A program made the position numbers and the translations under genes. The notes under the pieces were generated by a model. That model was not told where the DNA came from, did not search any database, and saw nothing but the letters and a program-made list of their open reading frames with translations. Of a stretch of DNA of 64,000 bases, positions 33,979 to 44,312 are shown in pieces (position 1 is the stretch's first letter; each line of letters begins with the position of its first letter). The DNA comes from Galeopsis tetrahit. Its lineage: Eukaryota; Streptophyta; Magnoliopsida; Lamiales; Lamiaceae. Location of the stretch: positions 38,067,198-38,131,197 of the forward strand of contig OY776119.1 of the NCBI GenBank assembly GCA_963675135.1, given 5' to 3'.

Positions 33979-34484
33979 TTACTGACGGATATTCCGTCGG
34001 TATGTGAATTTCGAAATTATATTTTTTTTATTCATATTTTGTTTTACCGACGGAAATGCCGACGGATATTCCGTCGGTAAAATGCCGACGGATATTCCGT
34101 CGGTCAAATGCCGACGGATATTCCGTCGATATGTGAATTTCGATTATTCAAAAATTCATTTCTTTTATAATTATTTTAATTTATTCTAATTTCTTTTATA
34201 ATTATTTTAATTCATTCTTTCCGACGGAATTACCGACGGAATGTTGACCCGGTTTGTTAAATGGGTTGTCCGGAATACCGACGGACATTCCGTCGGAAAA
34301 AGATGACGGCCATTTTCCCTCGGTATTTTCGTCGGAAATTTCCAACGGAATTTAAAAACCCGTCGGCAAAAAAAGCTGACGCCGAGAAAGGGGACGACCG
34401 ACTTTCCGTCAGTATTTCCGTCGGTAACCTCGGCGGCCGACGGAAAATCCGTCTCTAAAACGCCATTTTTTGTAGTGCATGTCG
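33979..34484. repeat. CACTA subterminal repeat cluster D and right terminus
   Basis: More than ten copies of CCGACGGA or the inverse, including three head-to-tail GCCGACGGATATTCCGTCGG units at 34046-34130. The cluster ends in the terminus CCATTTTTTGTAGTG. Followed by CAT and copia RT sequence. Confidence 0.8.
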
Positions 34485-34760
34485 AAGGCCATAAAGTGCT
34501 TTCTTAAGGAGACAAATGTGGTCCGGAAAGAAGAGTCAACTTCTTAAGACGACAAATGTGGTCCAGAAAACGGAGGTCAACAAAGTCGGGCGGCTCGGCC
34601 ATGAAGACAGGGTTAGATATAAAAATGCGAAGGCATTATTCAATTCCAACTAATGCAAGGACCAACCATTTCGGATGACCACGTAGACAATATCGTCAAA
34701 ACACAACCAACGCTTCTCATTGTCAAGTTTTGAAAAATTTTACACCAAGAAATTATTGAT
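34485..34760 (-). pseudogene. Copia RT remnant, part right of the CACTA
   Basis: The minus strand reads PDHICLLKKALYGLR next to the CACTA end, the copia block just N-terminal of the part found at 24573, so the CACTA landed inside this RT. Further right, degraded sequence matches HQLDVNNAFLHG-type blocks. A ~44-bp internal duplication (CTTCTTAAG with GACAAATGTGGTCC) is visible at 34500-34570. Confidence 0.7.
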
Positions 34761-34815
34761 TTCACAAACCAAAATGATGGAAAAACAAATGGAAAGCTCT
34801 CAACTCATTAGAGAC

Positions 34816-34995
34816 TGTGGGAGAATAGGTATGTGATTACGGTTAATGAGGTGATGTAATTACTCTTAAAGAGGTGATAAGAATAATTCACTATTTATAA
34901 GTATTTACAAAGAGATAAATAAGGTAAATGCAACAAACCATATTAAAATATATACAAAAATATGGACTAAAATAAAAAGATATTATTCCTTATTA
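34816..34995 (-). repeat. 3' LTR of the gag-less copia element
   Basis: 180 bp next to target duplication GAGAC on the left and to the polypurine tract GACGGGGGG (minus strand, 34996-35004) on the inner side. The minus strand starts TAATAAGG and ends TTCTCCCACA. Confidence 0.75.
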
Positions 34996-36436
34996 CCCCC
35001 CGTCAAGCGATGTTGTGGATGCAGCCGAACACAAAGCTTGGAACGTAACAACTCGAAACTAGGACGAGGAAGACTTTTAGTGAACACGTCGGCGAGCTGA
35101 AGATGAGATGGGACGAACTTGGTGAGGAGGCGACCTGGTGAGACCAATTCGCGAACAAAGTGGCAGTCAATGTCAATGTATTTTGTTCGCTTATTAGCAA
35201 ATGGATTTTGACTACAAAACAAAGCACTTTTGTTATCACATAGGAGTGTTGGGGCCAATGAGGGAAGCTGATCAAGCTCCCTAAGAAGTTGAGTGACACA
35301 ACCTATTTCTTGAGTTGTGTTCGCGAGGGCCCGATACTCGGACTCACAGCTTGAGCGAGTAGCAGTGGGTTATTTCTTCGCACTCCAAGAGATTAAATTT
35401 CCACCCAAAAATATCGAATAACCATAAGTTGAACGACGGGTCTCAGTGCAACGAACCCAATCTGCATCGGAGTATCCAACTAGAAAGTAGTCACTGTGTC
35501 TTCCAAAAAAAGCCCATAGTTGATAGTAGCCTTAACATATCTGAGGATTCTCTTGACCGCAAGAAAGTGATCGATGGTCGGCGAGTGTAGAAATTGACTT
35601 ACATGATTTACGACATACGAGAGGTCAGGACGAGTAATGGTCAGGTACTGCAAGGCACTGACGATCGAGCGGTAAAGAGTGTGGTCGTCAAAAGGGGTAC
35701 CCGAACTGACCAGAGACTCCCCCACCGTGAGAGGAGTTGAGACAAGCTTAGAGTCGACCAGCTCAGCCCGAGATAGGACATCGCGAGCACACTTCGCTTG
35801 GCTAAGGAAGAGACCATCGGGTGAATGAGTGACCTCGAGGCCGAGAAAGTATCCGAGGTGACCAAGATCCTTAATCGCAAATTCCTTATTGACGTCAATG
35901 AAACGCCAAATGACAATATGGTTGCTCCCTGTCACAATGACATAAAGTAACAGATATAGAGTGACTTTACCACGTTTGAATTAGTAGAAGAGGGAGGGAT
36001 CTGCTCGACTGCACAGAAAACTCAAAGACATGAGAAAGCTACTAAAGCGAACAAACCAGGCGAGGGGAGCTTGCCGAAGACCATACAGAGCCTTCTTGAG
36101 GCGACAAACATAGTCGAGGAAGCGAGGATCAATAAAGCCAGGAGGTTGAGCCATGTAAAGAATGTTCGTTAATTCTACATGGAGAAAAGCATTATTCATA
36201 TCGAGCTGATGCATGTGCCACTTCTTCCGAACAGCTAGACATAAGATGATGCAAACAGTAGCAGCCTTGACGGCTAGACTGAAGGTGTGTTAGAAGTCAA
36301 GGCCAGGAATCTGCGAGAAACCCTGGTCGACCAAACAAGCTTTGTAGCGATCAATTGTACCATCTGCAAGATACTTTGTTCGAAAGACCCATTTCGAACC
36401 AATAATGTTTGTAGAAAGAGGCCGAGAAATCAGCTC
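34983..36436 (-). pseudogene. Copia RT and RNase H
   Basis: Frames 36214-35981, 35935-35480 and 35258-34983 cover the region in order. Visible blocks are MHQLDMNNAFLHVEL, RLKKALYGLRQAPLAWF, KEFAIKDLGHLGYFLGLEVT, TRPDLSYVVNHVSQFLHS, and for RNase H CDNKSALF and TKYIDIDCHFVRE with the LADVFTKSLPRP tail. The YVDD region near 35945 is disrupted (stop and shift), and another break lies near 35470. The RNase H stop overlaps the LTR, as usual in copia. Confidence 0.85.
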
Positions 36437-37616
36437 CTAGATCTGATTAGCATGCAGGGCATCGAGCTCAGATTGCATAACAGCTAACCAGTGTGGATGC
36501 TTAAGGGCCAACTTGAAACCCTTGGGCTCATCAGAGACCGAAAGGGCGGACATGAGTCCCGTGGTCGCAATGTCAGCAATGTGTCGTGGCTTAAAAATAC
36601 CAAACTTAGCCCGAGTGACCATCGGGTGATTTGGGGCAGGTAGAGGGCGAGTAGTTGGTGGCAGGTCAGTAGGGCGAGTAGGAGGCAGCTGATCAGCTGG
36701 GTGAGCAGGAGGCAATTGTTCAAGCTGGCGAGTAGAAGGCAATTGTTCAGGCTGGTGAGTAGAAGACAACTGCTTAGGTGGGTGTGCAATAGGCACTTGA
36801 GGGGATGGCCGAGCAAGAGGCAGGGACGGCCCTAGTGGGTCAGGGTAGAGACCACAAGGAAGTTGGCGAGGAGCAGCTGGTGGTTCCATGAACGAGCTGA
36901 TCGCAAAGGAATATAACAAGCGAGGATGGAGCATGTGCGGTCGAAAACGGGAACACAAATTCATCAAACTGAGCATGACGAGTAGTGTAGAAGCGGGAAG
37001 CGACTGGATCATAACACTGAAACCCTCTATGAGAAGAACTGTAACCCATAAAAATACACAGAGCACTACGAGGAGCAAGTTTGTGGAAAGCATAACCTCG
37101 AAGATATGGAAAAACTCGACAACCAAATGGCGACCTATCCCCAAGAACAGGTGTGGGCAAACAATTAATAATGTAAACAGTCGTGGAGAAGGCATCAACC
37201 CCGAAGTGAGCAGGCATGCTCGCCTGAAACAACAAAGAAAGTCGAGTTTCAGTGACATGACGATGCTTGCGCTCCGCGCGACCATTCTGCTGAGGAGTGT
37301 AATGGCAAGAGATGCGATGATGAACACCATGGTCGGCAAGAAAACCACGAACTCGACCATTAACAAACTCGATTCTACCATCACTCTGGAACACCTTAAC
37401 TAACGTGGAAAACTGATTGCAGACAAAGGTGTGAAATTGGACAAACATATCATAAAAATCAGACTTGGTGTGCTGTGGATAAGGGCAAGTTAATTTGGAG
37501 AAATTGTCCACGAAAATGACATAGTACCGAAAACCATCATTCGAAGCAACAGGGACAGGTCCCCAAAGATCACAATGAACTAAATCCAAAACATGAGATG
37601 CTCGCTTTTCATTCAA
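36437..37616 (-). pseudogene. Copia integrase core and C-terminal region
   Basis: Frame 37616-36840 has the integrase core: DLVHCDLWGPVP (first Asp), VFQSDGRIEF (second Asp) and QQNGRAERKHRH (Glu). A shift near 36850 leads to frame 37384-36437, with the Pro/Gln-rich linker made of ~12-residue repeats (LPPTRP, LPSTRQLEQ), then ALKHPHWLAVMQSELDALHAN at the RT start. The catalytic triad residues are present, but the frame is broken and the N-terminus is separated by the CACTA insertion at 37621. Confidence 0.85.
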
Positions 37617-38437
37617 AGATCACTACAAAATAATGGCCAGAAGGCAACGACATTGATAACGGGAAGAAAAAAGGCGACGGGGGCGGGTGTCGTTGCCTTA
37701 AGGCAACAGATAAGGCAACGGGAGTGGGCCCCATTGCAAAAAGGCGACGACATATAAGGCCCGTTGCCAAAAGGCGACGGCAGTGGGCCCCGTTGCCATT
37801 TGGTAACGGACCCCAACTCGCTAAAAGGCAACGGCACCACTGCCGTTGCCTTTGCCGTCACCCTAATTCAATTAAAAGTCCTCCCTCCCCAGCCGTCCAG
37901 AAGCTCATTCAGCGGCGCATACACACCTCCATTACACAAACCTCCAAACTCAACATCCACGTTCGTTTGCAGATCGGACTCGGTTCTTGGTCATTTGTGT
38001 TCTACACTTCGACGGGAGCATTTCTACGGTAATTTTTTTCGTTTTAATCGGTTAAATTTGAAGTTATATGTATATATATAGTTTAGTATATATATATGTA
38101 TATATATGCATATATGTTGTATGTATATATAAAATTGTTAGAATTGTTAATTTTTATGCATGCATGTGGTAATTGTTAGAATTATATATATTGTGTTAGG
38201 CATGTATTTTATATGTATGTATGTTTTAATTAATTAATTAAGTTATATGAATTTATTTGTTAATTAGGGTGTTAAAATTATATATATAATTGTGTTATGT
38301 CTATATATGAATTTATTTGTTAATTAGGGTGTTAGAATAATTATAATTAGAATATATTTGGAATTATATTAATTAATTGTTTTAATTGTTACAATGTTAA
38401 ACGTTAATAATGTTTTAATGTACGTTCATTTTGACAG

Positions 38438-38608
38438 ATGAGTGGTCGTAGACATGGTTCTGGACAGGGCTCTGGTCAGGGTGGCTCTGGTCAGGGTTCT
38501 ACTGGTCAGGGTTCTACTGGACATGGGCGAGGTAGAGGTAGAAGTACTAAAGGTAGAGGAGAGCCGGTGGATGAGACACTGATTGTGCACACACCACAGG
38601 GTTTATAA
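38438..38608 (+). CDS. 56-residue Gly/Ser/Gln-rich ORF in the small CACTA
   Basis: The ATG follows an acceptor TTTTGACAG after a ~400-bp AT-rich intron-like stretch (leader with donor near 38030). The product has GSGQGSGQGG and GQGSTG repeats, then GRGRGRSTKGRG, then an acidic tail. Its layout (leader, long intron ending CAG, ATGAGT start, low-complexity N-terminus) copies the first coding exon of the TnpA-like gene at 26044, so it is probably the left-over start of such a gene. Whether it is translated is unknown. Confidence 0.45.
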   Translation: MSGRRHGSGQGSGQGGSGQGSTGQGSTGHGRGRGRSTKGRGEPVDETLIVHTPQGL

Positions 38609-38975
38609 TGTTGTATGTAATTATAATGTTGTGAATTGAAAATTAGAATGAATTTAAATGATGTGATTATAATAAATTTACATGTATAATCGAAAATAAT
38701 TATACTCAATGTTGTATGTAATTATAATGTTGTGAATTGAAAATTAGAATGAATTTAAATGATGTGATTAGAATAAATTTACATGTATAATCGAAAATAA
38801 TTATACTCAATGTTGTATGTAATTATAATGTTGTGAATTGAAAATTAGAATGAATTTAAATGATGTGATTAGAATAAATTTACATGTATAATCGAAAATA
38901 ATTATACTCAATGTTGTATGTAATTATAATTTTGTGAATTGAAAATTAGATTGAATTTAAATGTTGTATATTGAA
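38609..38975 (+). repeat. 101-bp tandem repeat
   Basis: Three full copies start at 38609, 38710 and 38811, and a partial fourth at 38912. Each starts TGTTGTATGTAATTATAATG and differs by only a few bases. Directly follows the stop of the small ORF. Confidence 0.85.
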
Positions 38976-39249
38976 GATTAGAATAAATTTAAATAGTGTA
39001 AATTAATTAATGATACCGTAATTAAATTATTTAATTTGAAACACATTATAATTTAGTTAATTCTCGTTTAGAAATAAATATGATATGCTTTGACAATTTA
39101 ATAAGCAACAATTAAACTTAAAATGGATTGAAATAAAGAATTGAAACTAAAATTAAATTGAATATATATTAATTGTGTTCACAACATGAGGACTAAAGCT
39201 CCTAGCCTAAACGACACACAGGGGGTGCCCAAAACTCTACAGGACCGAG

Positions 39250-39360
39250 AGGTCCCGTGCTCGAAACCCAGCTGGAGCGAAAAATCGCGAATATTGGTGG
39301 CCTAGTGGTGGGGGGTGTGTTGGTTGCCTTAGAGACTTGGGTTCGAAACCCAGGTTCTCA
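39250..39360 (+). other. tRNA-like Pol III box sequence
   Basis: TGGCCTAGTGG at 39298 fits an A box and GGTTCGAAACCC at 39341 fits a B box, about 33 bp apart; the B box lies in a T-arm-like stem. A second B-box-like TGCTCGAAACCC stands at 39260. The acceptor stem does not pair, so it is not a tRNA gene; a SINE-like or tRNA-derived relic is possible. Confidence 0.35.
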
Positions 39361-39671
39361 TTTTTTTAAAGTTAACAAAAAGGCGACGGCCTTGGCAACG
39401 GAAGTGGGCCCGTTGCCAAAAGGCGACGGCTGGGCCCCGTTGCCAATTGTCAACGGCTTGGCCCCGTTGTGAAAAGGCGACGGCCTCCACGCCCTTGCCA
39501 AAAGGCGACGGCCATATACCGTTGCCAAAAGGCAATGGTTTTCCCAAAGTCCGTTGCCTATAAAATAGCAATGCCCATATTGGCAACGGCGGAGTGCCGT
39601 TGCCTTCTTGATTAGTGAGGGGGAATCCGTTGCCTTCCCCGTCGCCATTTTGGCATTTTTTTGTGGTGGAT

Positions 39672-39979
39672 AAATGTTTACTCTTAGTGAATTGACACGG
39701 AGTACATAAACCCGGATTGGGTAACAAAGAAGTAAGGGACAACAAGTCCAACCTTCGCAACAAGTTAATGACAAGAATAGGAACATGGCCTAATCTGCGA
39801 TGTCAACACTCAAAAGAAGTCTTCATCGACCAAGGTTGGAGTGCCCTACTGCAAGGCATAGAGTCCTCGACTATGCCGACCCCTCGCCAAGGGTTGCTTG
39901 GTCGGCCTTCTAAATGACAAATGAGTCATTAGTAAAAAACACATCAATAGAAAAATCAGAAGTAAGCTTATGGACACCA
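39672..39979 (-). pseudogene. Copia GAG-pre-integrase region
   Basis: Minus-strand translation in broken frames gives RLGHVPILVINLLRRLDLLS and TSLLPNPGLCTPCQFTKSK, the zinc-binding pre-integrase part that should precede the integrase at 37616; it continues there after the CACTA insertion. Further toward the LTR are traces of the protease tail (near 39950). Gag does not follow; the LTR begins directly. Confidence 0.7.
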
Positions 39980-40155
39980 TGTGAGAATAGGTATGCGATC
40001 ACCGTTAATGAGATGATATGAATAATTCACTATTTATAAGTATTTACAAAGAGATAAATAAGATAAATACAACAAATCATATCAAAAAGATATATATATA
40101 AAGATATGGACTAAAATAAAAAGATATTATTTTTATATTATATTATTCCCTATTA
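39980..40155 (-). repeat. 5' LTR of the gag-less copia element
   Basis: 176 bp, similar to 34816-34995 with scattered differences and a few indels (an extra TTTTATATTA-like insertion near 40130). The target duplication GAGAC follows at 40156. No primer site is left on the inner side. Confidence 0.75.
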
Positions 40156-40160
40156 GAGAC

Positions 40161-41590
40161 TCTCAACTCAGGAGAACTAGATCGTCGCCAATCTTCAGAG
40201 ATAAACCGATGATACAAAAAAAAAAAACTTAAATAAGAAATGGAAAAGTACCTTAAATTGAAGGGGAAGTTACTATAAAGAACATTTCACCTATAGACTT
40301 TACAAATAAAGACAAGTTTTTTTTTAATACAAATAAGGTCAAAATTGAGTATTGAAGTACCAATATACCCTTATAATTTATTAACTCATTAAATTACATA
40401 TTAATTAATTAGTCAACTATTAAAAAAAGAAATTTGTAAAAAAAAATATCGAAAATGCGTCCATTTATTATCTTTCCAAAATTGACATGCAAAAAATTAG
40501 CTACATATGAAAATTTTTTTTTGCATATTCTCCGTGACATTCAAAAATATGTTGCATATAACTTAAATACTTTATTATACATACAAATATATGCAATAAA
40601 TAGATATTTTAAATATATTCATTATTGGAAAAATTGCAAAATAAAATTTCTGCATTTATGTTATTAGTTACTTTTACATATGCAACGAAAATTGCATATG
40701 ATGTAATTGCATAATGCAATACATAATTGCATAACACTACATGAGAGAATAAGCACGATCTCAACAAATCCAAAGTATGCATACAAATCTTGCATTGCAA
40801 TTAAGTGTAAATAGTAATTCTGCATTTCACTTGGTAAGAATATCATTTTTTTCAAGGAATAACCTACAAATCCAATAGAAATTTTAGCACAAAAGTGCAG
40901 AGACATAAGCTAATAATTTTTTAGCTGAAACAATAATAACCTTGAATATTTTAATAGTTTTGTCAATCTCTAAAGTATCGTGATAGCTTCTCTCAAACAC
41001 CTTATCCACCAACCATAAGAAAAAGAGTACATAAACTTGCAAAAGATCCACGAGATTCAAATAATGTAGTATGCTACATAGCTTCTTAATCAATGTATGA
41101 GTATGCAATATATCAAACTCTCAATCTTAGCATCGTCCTTCATACATACTAAAGATAAGGGCCAACAGAAACAATAAAAAGTTATAAACCTACAAATCTT
41201 ATTTCATCTAACTAGCATACTGCATACTAAATCTACCCAATCATATTTCTCATAATTTGAATCTAGTAATAACGACTCATTAATTAGTTTTGATCGAGTC
41301 AAGTTCAAGCTTGACACTCTCCGCGTCTCAGCTCACTCACAAGTCACACCTCTATACTTTGACTCGTTAGCAGGACTTGTCAAAATATAATCATGTAATA
41401 GAATTGCAACAATTTGAAAGGCCAGACATCGAAATGCGAATTTAAAAAAATTGTATATGTTAGTAATTGAAACAACGTGAAGGATTGTGATCATCAAATG
41501 TTAGTAATTTAAAAAATTTGTATATGTTAGTAATTGAATCTAACTACTTATCGACAAAATCAGAGAAACACAATAGAAATTGAAATAACA
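40161..41590. other. AT-rich intergenic sequence, no gene seen
   Basis: AT-rich, with many TTGCATAT/TGCAAT words around 40500-40830. A minus-strand frame at 41108-40884 is open but I recognise nothing in it. Confidence 0.4.
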
Positions 41591-41593
41591 TAG

Positions 41594-42132
41594 CTATAAA
41601 ATATATAACTGGAGGATTGTGATCATCAAATGCAGGGGACTTACACTAGGGTCTGATGCAGAAAAGTCAATGAACAAGGGAGTTCTTGATTGGGCTTCAA
41701 GATACAAAATAGCAGTAGGGGCAGCAAGAGGTGTTTTACTTTCAATCATATTTTCCCGTCTGAATCTAGAAATAGAACTCATTAATTAGTTTTGATGGTT
41801 TCATAAATAACAACTCATAAAATCATAATTTTTGAAAAAGAGCAATTCATAAAACAATATATTACATCAGATCTACATAATTTTTGAATACTCTGAGGGG
41901 CAAGAAACAAATAATGTTAGAAGAAAAATAAAAACTTTCAAAGCAGTGTTATTTAGGGAAAATTACAACAAGCCAGTAATTCTCATCGGACCTGTGACGG
42001 CAACGGATGGCGTCCGGCGAGTCTATGACCCACGATCTGGAACGACCACACGGCGGCAAAGGCTTTGTAGTGACCGGGAATGGTGTCGCTCGAGTGACGC
42101 CGGCTGATTCGTCCGATTCTCGTTAACACCAT
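41594..42132 (-). pseudogene. Possible remnant of a host gene (5' exons)
   Basis: On the minus strand an ATG at 42132 opens MVLTRIGRISRRHSSDTIPG and stays open to about 41989, with GC-rich coding-like composition unlike the surroundings. A second frame (41782-41594) reads RRENMIESKTPLAAPTAILY and ends at a GTAAGT-type donor near 41648. Upstream sequence (42140-42280) is a GC-rich leader-like stretch. I do not recognise the protein, and no downstream exons are found. It may be the 5' part of a decayed gene, cut by the TIR element at 42287. Confidence 0.3.
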
Positions 42133-42340
42133 TCTAAATCTTAGGTCTTTCGAAGAAGATGATCGGAAGATGAAGGCAGCGGCTAAGGAACAACCGAGTA
42201 GAGGAATATGGCGGCGGCGGCTGAAGGACTGTCAAAGAAGATGGAGGCCGTGAAAATGAATTAGGGTTCTAATGAATTAATGAAATGTGTATTCAATTGA
42301 GATTTTGTTGAATTTTTTTGGACTTTTAAAATTTGGGGTT

Positions 42341-43557
42341 GGTTCTTTCTACAGTAAGATAGGGTTCGCCCTCTCTTACAAAAGACAATACTTTAAATAC
42401 TGTTAGATCGTTGATCTGACGTACGAAATTAATTTTATATGATTGCACTTCGCATTAGTGCGTTTGCTCTATGCATTATGCAATCGCACTGCGTCGCCCT
42501 ACTATTAAATTAAATTAATATATATAAAATGACAAATATATCCTTTTAATTTAAAATATATAAAAATATTTAATTATAAAATTACATAAATATTCTTACA
42601 TATCATTTTTATTAAAATAATTGACATTAAATAATATATCATCAAAATCATTTAATAAATACTATATTACAAAACTAATTAAATTTAAAAAAATTTAAAT
42701 CAACGCTTAACCTAATCATTCATCTTCTCCATCACAACAACCCAGAATCGCCCCCGCCCTCTAAATCCTATCTCACTGGAACTTCGAAAACATCAGTCGG
42801 TCCAACGTTAATGACGCCAGCAATGGAAATCGGTCGCGTGATGGACGACGATGATGAGATTGTAATTGATAATAGCTATTCTTTGATTAATTTATGTTCT
42901 AAATAAAACTATATTAAAAATAGATACTTCGTATATCATTAGATTCATACTCGATTTTCTGATGCTGCTACACCATTATTCTCATGGTGGCAATTTCAAT
43001 TGTGTGATGTTTTCATAGAATTAATTAAGCCGTATTTTGCTGGTCAAGATCCAACATTTTCATCGGGAAGAAGAGATTTTCACAGGATACCTTGTGGTTG
43101 TATATTAGGTTATGGATTACGATTACTTCATCCATTTATGCCATTTGTCACAACGTCTTCCTTCTAAGGTAGATTTGGGGAATTTCTCGGTCAATTGGTC
43201 AAGAACACTAGAAGAGTTATGGATAATCTGAGAATTAGATGTCAAACCAATTGCTTGATAGAGTGATGGGTGTGCTTACCGAAGGAGAAGGGGATTGATA
43301 AAAATTGTGGGAATGAGATTGGTTTGATTAGGAGTAAGAACTGTGAGAATGTTTTTAATTAAAAAGATATTTGGTTGAGATTATCTAAGATAAAAGAAGG
43401 TTAAGTTTGTAATTTTATATATATTTTTAATAAAAAATAAATATTTTATATCATTGCGAAGTGCGATCGTCATGACGAAGTTAAATGACATGTCAACTTC
43501 TTATTGGACGTCTTTTGTAAGACAGGGCGAACCCATTGTCTCACCATAGAAAAGCCC
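42341..43557. mobile_element. Pack-MULE-like element with captured gene fragment
   Basis: Flanked by a perfect 9-bp target duplication TTTGGGGTT (42332-42340 and 43558-43566), the size typical of Mutator-like elements. The ends GGTTCTTTCTACAGTAAG and the inverse of CACCATAGAAAAGCCC form TIRs of about 50 bp, with a perfect inner block GGGTTCGCCCT and TCTTACAAAAGAC. There is no transposase. The interior carries a valyl-tRNA synthetase fragment (42945-43190) and another GC-richer piece at 42700-42860. It was inserted into the TIR element 42287-44676. Confidence 0.8.
42945..43190 (+). pseudogene. Valyl-tRNA synthetase fragment
   Basis: The plus frame reads FSWWQFQLCDVFIELIKPYF, then AGQDPTFSSGR, then, after small frame changes, a QDTLWL-like stretch, GLRLLHPFMPFVT and QRLPSK. 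This matches the region at the junction of the catalytic and anticodon-binding domains of plant valyl-tRNA synthetase, as I recall it. The codons for four residues (EELW) expected between FVT and QRLPS are absent. No intron interrupts the ~80 codons. It lies inside the MULE-type element, so it is a captured or processed fragment without function as a synthetase. Confidence 0.65.
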
Positions 43558-44142
43558 TTTGGGGTTTATGGTATTTAATTCGAATTTTTAAAAGTTTTTT
43601 AAAATTTTGAAGTATTCAATACGGATTTTAAAAAGTCTTTATAAATCTTTAGATATTCAACCATATCTATTTGATGATTGTATCTATTAGATGATTTTAA
43701 TACTCTATGGATTTCGTTTGATTCTTCTTAAAAAATATAAATAAATTTCACTATTCAAAATCTCTTCTAAAAACTAGAGATTTCAACATATTCTCTCAAA
43801 AGACTCTTAAAGAGAAGAAAAAAAAAACTTTGTTGTTTCTCTAACAAAATTTCAATGTCCATCTTCCTTCCTGCTCTTCTTCAAACAAAATAAAATCAAG
43901 AAACGTAACTATGTTTTTCGATAAGCAACAAAATTTTCACCACCATTATTATCGTGTGAAAAAGATTACTCTGTATTTCAAAATTATGTTATCTCTTTAA
44001 AAATTATAGTATATGGGCACAGTTGATACATTAGGTTATGAATAATATATTCTCCATAGCCACCTAATTTATAACATTAATTATTGTACAAAGATTATTA
44101 GGAATATAATTTTTAAATTGCGATTCACAATTTTTAAATAAG

Positions 44143-44312
44143 AAAGAATGTTGCTCTGATGAATTTCCAGTCGAATATGAAGAAGATCGAAGAGGAAAAA
44201 TTGGAATTGATGGAGAACTAGTATTGCACAAGAAAGAATGTTGCTCTGATGTCCAGTCGAATATGAAGAAGATTGAAGAGGAAAAATTGGAATTGATGGA
44301 GAACTAGTATTG
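44143..44312 (+). repeat. Tandem duplication of ~85 bp
   Basis: AAGAAAGAATGTTGCTCTGA begins at 44142 and again near 44230. Both copies end GGAGAACTAGTATTGC; the second lacks a few bases. Lies within the TIR element. Confidence 0.8.

Larger units (their letters stand above)
24574..34484 (+). mobile_element. CACTA (En/Spm) transposon, about 9.9 kb
   Basis: The right end reads CCATTTTTTGTAGTG, the inverse of the CACTACAA-type terminus. The left terminus has lost its outermost ~13 bp: GGTGTCATAGGGACGGA near 24582 matches the inverted right end GGCGTTTTAGAGACGGA. Both flanks are one copia RT gene, so this is a single insertion span. Inside are a TnpA-like (Transposase_24) and a TNP2-like pseudogene, an intact GRF ORF, and four clusters of GCCGACGGA repeats. 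A 3-bp target duplication cannot be shown because the left tip is gone. A cluster in the middle could also mean two fused elements. Confidence 0.8.
37621..39668 (+). mobile_element. Non-autonomous CACTA element, 2048 bp
   Basis: Starts CACTACAAAATAATGGC and ends GGCATTTTTTTGTGGTG, with a 3-bp target duplication GAT on both sides (37618-37620 and 39669-39671), as is usual for CACTA transposons. Subterminal zones (37640-37860 and 39380-39668) are packed with GGCAACGG/GGCGACGG and their inverse CCGTTGCC. It encodes no transposase, only a 56-codon ORF. It splits the pre-integrase/integrase region of the host copia. Confidence 0.85.
34816..40155 (-). mobile_element. Ty1/copia element with TA...CA ends, gag deleted
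   Basis: Two similar LTRs (34816-34995 and 39980-40155) are flanked by the same 5-bp target duplication GAGAC (34811-34815 and 40156-40160), which fixes the borders. Between them on the minus strand are pre-integrase, integrase, RT and RNase H, in copia order. Gag, protease and the primer site are missing: the right LTR directly joins pre-integrase sequence. A 2-kb CACTA-type element is inserted in the integrase region. The LTRs read TAATA...CCCACA/CTCACA on the minus strand rather than TG...CA. Confidence 0.8.

Noticed and set aside
39290..39360. A tRNA gene
   Set aside because: A and B boxes are present, but the acceptor stem does not pair and no sensible anticodon arm is seen.
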